NCBI GenBank assembly: GCA_031256755.1 | Contig: JAIRPZ010000040.1 | Coordinates: 1-13,498 of the forward strand | Source of the DNA: Planctomycetaceae bacterium | GTDB lineage: Bacteria > Planctomycetota > Planctomycetia > Pirellulales > Thermoguttaceae | DNA: 13,498 nt | Direction: 5' to 3' | In this document: positions 1 through 5,414 of the stretch, piece by piece | How the letters are laid out: every line of letters starts with the position of its first letter | Position numbering within the stretch: the first letter of the stretch is position 1 | Made by a program: the position numbers and the translations under genes | The notes under the pieces: generated by a model | What the model saw: only the letters and a program-made list of their open reading frames with translations | Told to the model about the DNA's origin: nothing | The model's database searches: none

Positions 1-24
1 GGTTTTCACTATTTTTAAAGATAT

Positions 25-237
25 ATGAGAGATCTTTTTCACGCTACACTTGGTATTGTGTTTGGTTGCGTTGTGTGTTACATTATAAAGCGGATCAGGC
101 GGGTTTTGTCTGACCCTCACCCGCCTACTGCCGTACCGCCACCGCAACACATTGCGACGTTATGTATGGGAGAGGATTTTTCCGACGAAGCCATCAGTGC
201 ATTCTGGCAGACGGCAGAGCCGACATTCGTCGACTAA
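25..237 (+). CDS. Hypothetical small single-span membrane protein
   Basis: A 70-codon ORF whose product I do not recognise. Residues 5-21 are hydrophobic (FHATLGIVFGCVVCYII) and are followed at once by the basic cluster KRIRR, which fits one membrane helix with the C-terminus in the cytoplasm. The tail is proline-rich (residues 32-41) and ends in an acidic, aromatic stretch. The ATG is preceded only by a weak AAAG. It ends with two consecutive stop codons. Any promoter lies outside or at the edge of the window. No gene follows for 346 bases; the next transcription signal is the terminator at 456-483, which could end this transcript. It could be a chance ORF; the hydrophobic-then-basic order is the main support. 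Confidence 0.4.
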   Translation: MRDLFHATLGIVFGCVVCYIIKRIRRVLSDPHPPTAVPPPQHIATLCMGEDFSDEAISAFWQTAEPTFVD

Positions 238-455
238 TAATGCAGGGTTGCCCGACTGTTTAGCATCTCTGTTAATACCGCTATTTTCCTGTGATTTTCA
301 CACGATTTCGCTTGTTTTTCTGCGTTTTCGTGTAATTATTATCTTGTTGCTGTTTGGAAAGCGGAATCATTTCTGAACTATCAATGGTGAGCAACGAGTC
401 CTTACCGGCGGACGACCGTATCCGTCAAAAACGCTCCAATCTGTAAATTCCGAAC
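238..455. other. Gene-free stretch before an orphan terminator
   Basis: No convincing coding sequence is seen. A 74-codon ORF overlapping the previous gene (152-376) has no supporting features. The stretch is AT-richer around 280-350 and leads into an intrinsic terminator at 456-483. It may therefore be the long 3' untranslated region of the upstream small gene, or hold an unannotated small RNA. No clear promoter was found inside it. Confidence 0.4.
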
Positions 456-483
456 CCGCAAAACAGAATTTGCGGTTATTTTT
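456..483 (+). terminator. Intrinsic (rho-independent) terminator
   Basis: A perfect 7-bp stem, CCGCAAA (456-462) with TTTGCGG (469-475), closes a 6-base loop and is followed at once by TTATTTTT. This is the textbook arrangement on the plus strand. It sits 218 bases after the small ORF and 12 bases before the putative -35 region of the OmpA-type gene, so it insulates that gene from upstream transcription. It also argues against the TTG at 470 as the start of the next gene, because that codon lies inside the terminator stem. Confidence 0.65.
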
Positions 484-494
484 CCCTTTCTCCC

Positions 495-523
495 CGGTTA
501 ACGGCGGCAGAAGAGGGTATAAT
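495..523 (+). promoter_or_regulatory. Sigma70-type promoter of the OmpA-family gene
   Basis: A perfect TATAAT lies at 518-523, in the context GAGGGTATAAT. The -35 region about 17 bases upstream (CGGTTA, 495-500) is weak. Transcription would start near 530 and give a leader of about 54 bases to the ATG at 584. This favours that ATG over the earlier in-frame TTG at 470. Confidence 0.5.
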
Positions 524-583
524 CTGCGGAGTCGTTCGTCCTATTCGGGTCTGTTTGATTTTCGGATCGCCAACCCTTTGATC

Positions 584-1549
584 ATGTCCGCTTTTTTTCC
601 CGTCAGCCGGTTTGCGCAGATTTTCGTAACGCTGGTCGTTGCGGTCTCTCTATCTGCGCCGACGGGCTGCCGGATTTTTAATAAGAAGTCCCCGGCGGCA
701 GCGTCCGTGAAGCCGCCGGTTTCTGTACCGGCAACGAACCAGGTATCGGTTCCTCCGCCGCAGGTGCCGCCGGCTTTACCGCCGGCACCTGCCACGCCGG
801 ACATTTATGCCGCTTTTCGTCCGATTATGCCGGATGAATTTCCCGATACCGCCGTCCGCAGCAGAGCCAATCTTTCGCCGATACCCATTGCACCGGCACC
901 GGACAGAAACCGTCCGTCCGCTCCCCCTCCGCCCGAACAACCCTTCCCGGAACAATACCGCAGCGAAGCAGATCGGAAAAAAATCGAAGAATTAAACCGG
1001 ACAATTCAGAATTTGGAGCATCAATTAGCGGAATCCAAAAGAAATGAGGAACAGTTAAAAGCCGCCGCCGCTGTTGTTTCGCCGCCGCCGGGTACGGCTG
1101 CCGATACAGCCGCTGATCCGGCTCCGAAACTGCCGGTGATCAACAAACCCGGCGTTACGGTTTATGCCGATGCACAGCGTCAGACACATATCGAGATTAT
1201 GGATAAGGTACTATTCATGCCGAATACGTGGCAATTAACGTCCGAAGGAGAAGAAGTGCTGCGTTCCATTGGAGCAGAGATTAAAGCGTTTGCACCGAAC
1301 TCCATTGTTGCTGTTGAAGGGCATACGGACAGTTTGGCAGGCGATCCGGCGAACCGGATTCAAAAACATGATGTTTCGTCTATTAAGGCCATGGCGGTGA
1401 TGGAGTTTTTTGTCAACACGCTTCGCTGGAACGCCGCCGCGGTGGAAACCCGCAGTTGCGGATTAAGCCGGCCGGTTGCCGACAATGCCACGCCGGAAGG
1501 AAGAGCAAGAAACAACCGCATCGAATTGGTAATCCGAAACGTTTTGTAA
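584..1549 (+). CDS. OmpA/Pal-type peptidoglycan-binding lipoprotein
   Basis: Envelope protein of 321 residues with a C-terminal OmpA-like domain that in this family binds peptidoglycan. From the ATG at 584 there is an N-terminal signal sequence (residues 10-28) ending SAPTGC. Cys29 is the likely lipidation site, though proline at -3 is not a standard lipobox. Residues 35-125 are proline- and alanine-rich, about 127-162 form a charged coiled-coil stretch (KKIEELNRTIQNLEHQLAES), and 206-321 are the OmpA domain with GHTD (246-249) and the terminal GRARNNRIEL motif. In the helix normally reading LSxxRAxxV the sequence is VSSIKAMAV, so lysine replaces the arginine that contacts diaminopimelate, and the TD-to-LS gap is four residues longer. 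I chose this start because the upstream TTG lies in a terminator and before the promoter. No SD is visible. Confidence 0.85.
   Translation: MSAFFPVSRFAQIFVTLVVAVSLSAPTGCRIFNKKSPAAASVKPPVSVPATNQVSVPPPQVPPALPPAPATPDIYAAFRPIMPDEFPDTAVRSRANLSPIPIAPAPDRNRPSAPPPPEQPFPEQYRSEADRKKIEELNRTIQNLEHQLAESKRNEEQLKAAAAVVSPPPGTAADTAADPAPKLPVINKPGVTVYADAQRQTHIEIMDKVLFMPNTWQLTSEGEEVLRSIGAEIKAFAPNSIVAVEGHTDSLAGDPANRIQKHDVSSIKAMAVMEFFVNTLRWNAAAVETRSCGLSRPVADNATPEGRARNNRIELVIRNVL
760..792 (+). repeat. Strong intragenic inverted repeat
   Basis: GCAGGTGCCG (760-769) and CGGCACCTGC (783-792) are perfect 10-base inverted arms. Inside them, after a C/C mismatch, CGG (771-773) pairs with CCG (779-781) around a CTTTA loop. 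It lies in the proline-rich linker of the OmpA-family gene. Alternating proline and alanine codons can create such palindromes, but this one is unusually long. No T-run follows, so it is not an intrinsic terminator. Confidence 0.5.
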
Positions 1550-1639
1550 GCGAGGAATATCCGCGGTCTCTTTTCGTTTTGGCAGTACCGATGCACAGTG
1601 CTGGTATCTGCGTTTTCCGGCGGATTTTCTACCCGACAG

Positions 1640-1668
1640 CCGGCAACGGGTGCTGCCCGGAATAATTT
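1640..1668 (+). terminator. Possible weak terminator of the OmpA-family gene
   Basis: CCGGCA (1640-1645) can pair with TGCCCGG (1654-1660) with one bulged base, and AATAATTTTTAATTT follows. It lies 90 bases after the OmpA-family stop and just before the stop of the convergent gene. The stem is imperfect and the tail interrupted, so the call is tentative. Confidence 0.35.
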
Positions 1669-2313
1669 TTAATTTCCCTGACGGGAAAACCAGAGTTGTC
1701 TTGATATTTCGTCCCACGGCGGAGCGTCAGGAAGTACACCCGCGGGCGGCGGATTCTGCGGTGCGGCGGCAGAAGAAGGGCGGTGCATTGGAATACCCGG
1801 CAACGGATAGGGATACATTGAAGCCGTCATATTCGGATACCAATAACCATTGGCTGCCGCACCTTCAGCCCACATCATCGGCATCGGCTGCCCTCTCATT
1901 CCGTAAGGCGACTGCGGCAAATTGTACGGAACATACACGATCCGTTCATTCGGCGGGACTTCTTCAACCGGATACCGTTTTGTTGCCGTAAGGGAGCCGA
2001 AAAAACTGGTCGGTGCGCCGGCAGCCGGATAATTATTGGACGGCATAACCGGCGGATTCGGCTGCGTTCTTTGCGGCTGCACATACTGCGGCGGAGAATC
2101 CGGTGCAACAACCGCCGCATTCTGTTGCGATGTTTTCGGCGTTGCCGAAGAACGTGAAAACAGCGATAGCCGCAACGGACCGCGGACAGGAGCAGCAGGT
2201 TGTCCCGATGGTGCTGCCGGAAATGCCGGTTGGGCAAAAACCAATCCGCCGGACAAAATGCCCGATAATAACAGTGAGACGATAAAGGAAATGATTGCTG
2301 CCGGTCGAGTCAT
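1669..2313 (-). CDS. Proline-rich secreted protein of unknown function
   Basis: I do not recognise a family. The 214-residue product starts with a good Sec signal peptide: a basic start (MTRP), a hydrophobic core to about residue 22, and a likely cleavage site at LVFA|QPA. The mature part is low in charge and rich in proline, alanine, serine, glutamine and tyrosine. It has the run PPNERIVYVPYNLPQSPYG near the middle and methionine/tyrosine-rich patches (QPMPMMW, YPNMTASMYPYPLPG), and ends WDEISRQLWFSRQGN. Such composition suggests an extended surface or periplasmic protein rather than an enzyme. The ATG at 2313 is preceded immediately by an in-frame GTG at 2316; either could be used, and no SD decides it. 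It converges on the OmpA-family gene and lies 104 bases downstream of the glycosidase gene on the same strand. No good promoter was seen, so it might be co-transcribed with the glycosidase. Confidence 0.65.
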   Translation of the reverse strand: MTRPAAIISFIVSLLLSGILSGGLVFAQPAFPAAPSGQPAAPVRGPLRLSLFSRSSATPKTSQQNAAVVAPDSPPQYVQPQRTQPNPPVMPSNNYPAAGAPTSFFGSLTATKRYPVEEVPPNERIVYVPYNLPQSPYGMRGQPMPMMWAEGAAANGYWYPNMTASMYPYPLPGIPMHRPSSAAAPQNPPPAGVLPDAPPWDEISRQLWFSRQGN

Positions 2314-2376
2314 CACTTTTCGGAAAAATTAGCGGACGATCCACACCCTCTTCTCGTCTGTTATCGGCTATCGGGC

Positions 2377-2416
2377 ATTGCCGAAAAAAGAAAAATGTCC
2401 GAAAATGTCCGGCAAT
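2377..2416 (-). repeat. Inverted and tandem repeat downstream of the glycosidase gene
   Basis: ATTGCCG (2377-2383) and CGGCAAT (2410-2416) form 7-base inverted arms directly after the glycosidase stop. Between them a 10-base unit (AAAATGTCCG on the plus strand) occurs twice in tandem at about 2392-2411. Read on the minus strand, the interior carries T-rich runs. It may act as a weak terminator or processing site, but the 26-base loop makes that uncertain. Confidence 0.3.
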
Positions 2417-2417
2417 A

Positions 2418-4715
2418 TCAAAATTTCACATTCCACTTAAACGCCGGACTGCTTTTTTGCGGCTTTAAGGTTTCCCGGCGGACTTCCTTTGTCTTCGGAT
2501 CGTAAATCCGTAATTCATACGGATCGCCGGCAATCACGCGGCTGACTCCTGATAACGTTTTCGTCTTTTCGTTCCACTGAACGGAAACCAAATCAACGAT
2601 TCCCTGTGTTACGTGCTGCGAAGTTCCCAGTAAAACCGGATGATTCCTGACCGGTTTCACGGCTAAAATCAGGCATGAAGCCGCCGGGACTTCGACCGTC
2701 AGTTTATCGTTGAACGTGCCGAAGAATTGATTATTCCAAAAATCAAACGCCGCATATTCCGCCGCTTCCGGCAGTCCGATCCATTTCGGCGAAGTTTCGA
2801 TTTTCATCGGTTCCTTGTCGTTCCAATTATAGAACGCCACAACATCTTGTTCCGGTTTCGGTTCGCCTTCTATCCGCCGCGGCGACCGCGTGGTCAGATG
2901 CCATATTTTCGGCAGATTTTCGTTGAACAAGTCGACCGGTCTTGATGAAGTCAAACCGTGCGGACGCATCGTGCGACGAAGAATTTCGACGCGCTCTTCG
3001 GAAAGATTCGGCAGCCAATCGCTGAATGTGTAAAGTTGTCCGCTGATCGACACCCACGAAGCAATCAGCCGGGCGTGCGAAAGCGGCATCGAATTGCGGA
3101 CATAGACGGGGTCAGGATCATTCCACCAGACGCGTCCATTGAGGAAATAGCGGTTCGAACCGTGCCAGGGTCCCTCTTTGAGCGACCGCCAGCCGGGTCC
3201 GTTGTCGGGACCGATCCGCATCGCATCAACCTGTCCGAACCCCGCCCCGAAAGACCGCATATTTTGAGCGGTATTACAGCCGAGCAAAAACGTATCGGCA
3301 CCGGCGGCTTGGCGAATGATTTCGCCCCCCTTGCGCTGTGCGGCGATCGGTGTGTACTGCGGATCGGAAAAAACGGTATCGCCGAGACCGTCCGGCTTAT
3401 ATTCGTTATTCACGTAAATGTGCTGCACGCCCATCCCGGCATGATACGCATCCAATTTCAGATATTTGTATCCCCAATCCTGCGTGATCGTTTTGATTTC
3501 GTTAAAGAGAAACTGCTGCACTTCGGGATTCGATAAATCAAGAGAAGTGCCTGCCCAGCGGTTTGTGAACGGCTTGCCTGTCTTGTCTTTGACGAAGAAA
3601 TCCTGTTTCCAAAACGGGTCTTCGGCGGTACCGGCAAACGGAATAAGCCAAAGTCCGGCCGTCATTTTTTTCGAGCGGATATAATCGGCAGCCGGCTTCA
3701 TACCGCTTTTGTAATCACCGTCCGGTTTGCCCTCTTTTTGTAAAACCCTCGTGAAATTTTTCCGGGGACCGTTGGTCGCAAGACCGTCCTGCCATTTATC
3801 GTCAATCTGAACAAAATGAAAGCCGAAAGGGGACAGTTTTTCGGCAGCGGCGTTAGTGAAATTGCGGATTTCGGTTTCGTTGCACGCCCCGCCGAATTTC
3901 TCAGCGTACCAAGTGCAGTATCCGGCAACCGGCGGCTTCATTTTGATTTGGTGCGTCCGGGCAATCTGCCATGCATAACGTTCCAAACCGATCCGGCAAT
4001 CATCAAATTTTCCGAGAACGAACACTTCGGAGATATTTTCGCCCGTATCATTAAAGTCCTTTGGCGGCAAGAGTTTACCGTATTCGATGACCGGTTTCAG
4101 AGATACGTTTCCGTCAGATGTTTTTTCAGAAAAGACAATGCCGGAGCCCTTCCGGGTGGTGATCCATCCGCTGACGACACCGCTCCGGTTTTCGGGATCG
4201 GCAACGGCGAGAAACATGTAGGAACCTTTGTGTTTGTCGGCTTTCCGCAGACCGGCAGTTCCGAGCGTGATATGTTTTTCTGCCGGCAAATTCAGCGTGA
4301 TTTTCGGAAATTCGAGTTGCTTGATGAATTCGTTTTCGGCAAAGTGCTGTTTGCCGATAAGCGTCGACATCAACACGAAAGGGGCGTTTTCGATGAGGGT
4401 GAACATCAATTCAACGCGGCTGTTTTCACCTTCCTGCCGAACCACGAGTGTGGCTCCGTTGATCAGTTGTCCGTTTCGGCCCGGAACCGGATGTTCTGCC
4501 GTTACGATCGTTTTCCCCAGCGGTATTTCGATCACGGCAAATGCACCGGCTTGGCTAATGGTAACTTTATGTTGTTTTTCGTCCCAAGTCACGGAGATCG
4601 CACCGTTGTCGATTTTGGCGGTGCCGTTGCCCAGAGGCGTAACGGTCATCGAAAACAGCGGCGAAATCAGGAGAAAGAACAGAATGGTCGGGAAAGCAAA
4701 GGCGTATCGAAGCAT
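2418..4715 (-). CDS. Secreted clan GH-D glycoside hydrolase (alpha-galactosidase-like, GH36-type)
   Basis: A 765-residue exported enzyme, probably a retaining alpha-galactosidase-type exo-glycosidase acting on plant or mucin glycans. From the ATG at 4715, residues 1-22 are a signal peptide (MLRYAFAFPTILFFLLIS, then PLFS). A beta-sandwich-like N-terminal domain runs to about 255, the TIM barrel begins near 262 (PVAGYCTWY), and a C-terminal beta domain starts near 620. The nucleophile motif is YLKLDAYHAG with Asp422, two residues after Lys420. The acid/base motif is VDAMRIGPDNGPGW with Asp504, the pattern seen in GH36-like enzymes. FVQIDDKWQDG (about 301-311) and WWNDPDP (about 530-536) also fit. 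Clan membership is well supported; substrate is inferred, and raffinose-synthase-like or other GH-D activities are possible. An in-frame TTG at 4736 is less likely because it lengthens the signal peptide. The gene is divergent from the Hpt gene and has its own promoter. Confidence 0.8.
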   Translation of the reverse strand: MLRYAFAFPTILFFLLISPLFSMTVTPLGNGTAKIDNGAISVTWDEKQHKVTISQAGAFAVIEIPLGKTIVTAEHPVPGRNGQLINGATLVVRQEGENSRVELMFTLIENAPFVLMSTLIGKQHFAENEFIKQLEFPKITLNLPAEKHITLGTAGLRKADKHKGSYMFLAVADPENRSGVVSGWITTRKGSGIVFSEKTSDGNVSLKPVIEYGKLLPPKDFNDTGENISEVFVLGKFDDCRIGLERYAWQIARTHQIKMKPPVAGYCTWYAEKFGGACNETEIRNFTNAAAEKLSPFGFHFVQIDDKWQDGLATNGPRKNFTRVLQKEGKPDGDYKSGMKPAADYIRSKKMTAGLWLIPFAGTAEDPFWKQDFFVKDKTGKPFTNRWAGTSLDLSNPEVQQFLFNEIKTITQDWGYKYLKLDAYHAGMGVQHIYVNNEYKPDGLGDTVFSDPQYTPIAAQRKGGEIIRQAAGADTFLLGCNTAQNMRSFGAGFGQVDAMRIGPDNGPGWRSLKEGPWHGSNRYFLNGRVWWNDPDPVYVRNSMPLSHARLIASWVSISGQLYTFSDWLPNLSEERVEILRRTMRPHGLTSSRPVDLFNENLPKIWHLTTRSPRRIEGEPKPEQDVVAFYNWNDKEPMKIETSPKWIGLPEAAEYAAFDFWNNQFFGTFNDKLTVEVPAASCLILAVKPVRNHPVLLGTSQHVTQGIVDLVSVQWNEKTKTLSGVSRVIAGDPYELRIYDPKTKEVRRETLKPQKSSPAFKWNVKF

Positions 4716-4788
4716 AGCGGCAATAGTGTCTGGCAAGGGATAAATCCGGGGATGGTCAAAATATCCGCCGGTGTCATCTTCGTGTTTC

Positions 4789-4814
4789 CGAAGAATGTAC
4801 CTCGAAGAGTGTAC
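4789..4814 (-). promoter_or_regulatory. Direct repeat overlapping the glycosidase promoter (candidate operator)
   Basis: On the plus strand CGAAGAATGTAC (4789-4800) and CGAAGAGTGTAC (4803-4814) differ at one base and are spaced 14 bases start to start. They cover the -10 box and predicted start site of the minus-strand glycosidase promoter. Direct repeats placed there could bind a repressor. This rests only on sequence and position. Confidence 0.35.
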
Positions 4815-4836
4815 CCTATTTACTGCCGGAGAACAA
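4808..4836 (-). promoter_or_regulatory. Probable sigma70-type promoter of the glycosidase gene
   Basis: Read on the minus strand, TTGTTC (4836-4831) is followed after 17 bases by TACACT (4813-4808). Three of six -35 bases and four of six -10 bases match the consensus. Transcription would start near 4801, giving a leader of about 85 bases to the ATG at 4715. Confidence 0.4.
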
Positions 4837-4871
4837 GTCCGGCTGTTCCCGCTGTTGCCGTCCCCCCTCTC

Positions 4872-4899
4872 TTGAATTTTTTATTTCACCGGTTATAGT
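4872..4899 (+). promoter_or_regulatory. Sigma70-type promoter of the Hpt gene
   Basis: TTGAAT (4872-4877) and TATAGT (4894-4899) are separated by 16 bases. Transcription would start near 4906. The in-frame GTG at 4898 would then not be transcribed, so the ATG at 4955 is the better start, with a leader of about 50 bases. Confidence 0.6.
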
Positions 4900-4954
4900 G
4901 TTAGGAAATGGCTGCCGGAGGGTGCCGGTTTCGCAAACACGGATAGAAAAAAAT

Positions 4955-5305
4955 ATGACGATGGAATTTCCTTTCAAAATAGAAACGCTGTTGGAGCAGT
5001 GCGGCGGAAACAAAATGGTTGGAGAAACCATTCTCGACGAATTTTTGATTCAGGTTCCTGCGGATACCAAGGAAATGGAGGAGTGCCTCGCCAAAGGGGA
5101 TTTAACCCAAGCCGGTAAAGCCGCCCACCGTCTTAAAGGAACTGCCGGCGTTCTCGGCGCATCGCAACTTCATGCGCTTTGCTACGCTCTTGAAATCGCG
5201 GGAAAAGAAGGCAATGCCGAAGGTGCCGCCAAGTCCTATCCCGAACTCAAAGCCGAAGCCGACCGCTGTCTCGCCGCCGTCCCGGAAGCAAGGACAAGGT
5301 TGTAA
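4955..5305 (+). CDS. Stand-alone Hpt (histidine phosphotransfer) protein
   Basis: A 116-residue protein, about the length of one Hpt domain. Such proteins form a four-helix bundle and carry a phosphate on histidine between response-regulator receiver domains in a phosphorelay. The motif AAHRLKGTAGVLGASQL places the phospho-accepting histidine at residue 58, with the conserved K-G three residues later. The following helix (QLHALCYALEIAGKEGNAE) and an alanine-rich last helix complete the domain, and no other domain is present. The ATG at 4955 is supported by the promoter at 4872-4899; a second ATG two codons later (4961) is possible. No clear SD is visible. No kinase or receiver gene is nearby, so its partners are unknown. 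The stop lies in the loop of a hairpin at 5290-5319. Confidence 0.85.
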   Translation: MTMEFPFKIETLLEQCGGNKMVGETILDEFLIQVPADTKEMEECLAKGDLTQAGKAAHRLKGTAGVLGASQLHALCYALEIAGKEGNAEGAAKSYPELKAEADRCLAAVPEARTRL

Positions 5306-5319
5306 TGGAAGTTGTCCTT
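5290..5319 (+). repeat. Hairpin over the Hpt stop codon (weak terminator or attenuator arm)
   Basis: AAGGACAA (5290-5297) and TTGTCCTT (5312-5319) are perfect 8-base inverted arms around a 14-base loop that contains the Hpt stop. Only a short T-run follows, so termination would be incomplete. The left-arm sequence AAGGACAA recurs at 5375-5382 in the next gene's leader, so TTGTCCTT has two alternative partners. Confidence 0.45.
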
Positions 5320-5334
5320 TACGCCTAATTGCTC

Positions 5335-5364
5335 TTGACCTGAAATGCCGATTCCGAGTATAGT
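5335..5364 (+). promoter_or_regulatory. Sigma70-type promoter of the Mur ligase gene
   Basis: TTGACC (5335-5340) and TATAGT (5359-5364) are separated by 18 bases. The predicted start site is near 5371, which falls inside the left arm of the leader inverted repeat at 5366-5374. Confidence 0.6.
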
Positions 5365-5365
5365 A

Positions 5366-5409
5366 CCTCCTGTGAAGGACAAACCCCGCGTGAAAACGCA
5401 CACAGGAGG
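5366..5409 (+). promoter_or_regulatory. Leader inverted repeat that can sequester the SD, with an inner GNRA hairpin
   Basis: CCTCCTGTG (5366-5374) is a perfect 9-base complement of CACAGGAGG (5401-5409), which contains the whole SD AGGAGG of the Mur ligase gene. Inside, GCGT (5388-5391) and ACGC (5396-5399) close a GAAA tetraloop of the stable GNRA class. RNA starting upstream would fold the SD into a helix, while RNA from the gene's own promoter (start about 5371) loses about half of the left arm. Confidence 0.5.
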
Positions 5410-5414
5410 CAAGG

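Noticed and set aside
470..583. N-terminal extension of the OmpA-family protein from the TTG at 470
   Set aside because: The TTG lies in an intrinsic terminator stem and upstream of the TATAAT at 518; starting at 584 yields a proper signal sequence.
2036..2332. Cysteine/glycine-rich plus-strand ORF (GGFGCVLCGCTYCGG)
   Set aside because: It looks metal-binding, but it is antisense to the proline-rich secreted protein, whose signal peptide makes the minus strand the coding one; proline codons read in antisense give glycine.
3816..4898. A 360-codon plus-strand ORF opposite the glycosidase
   Set aside because: It runs antisense to the N-terminal half of a well-supported GH-D enzyme and shows no family features.
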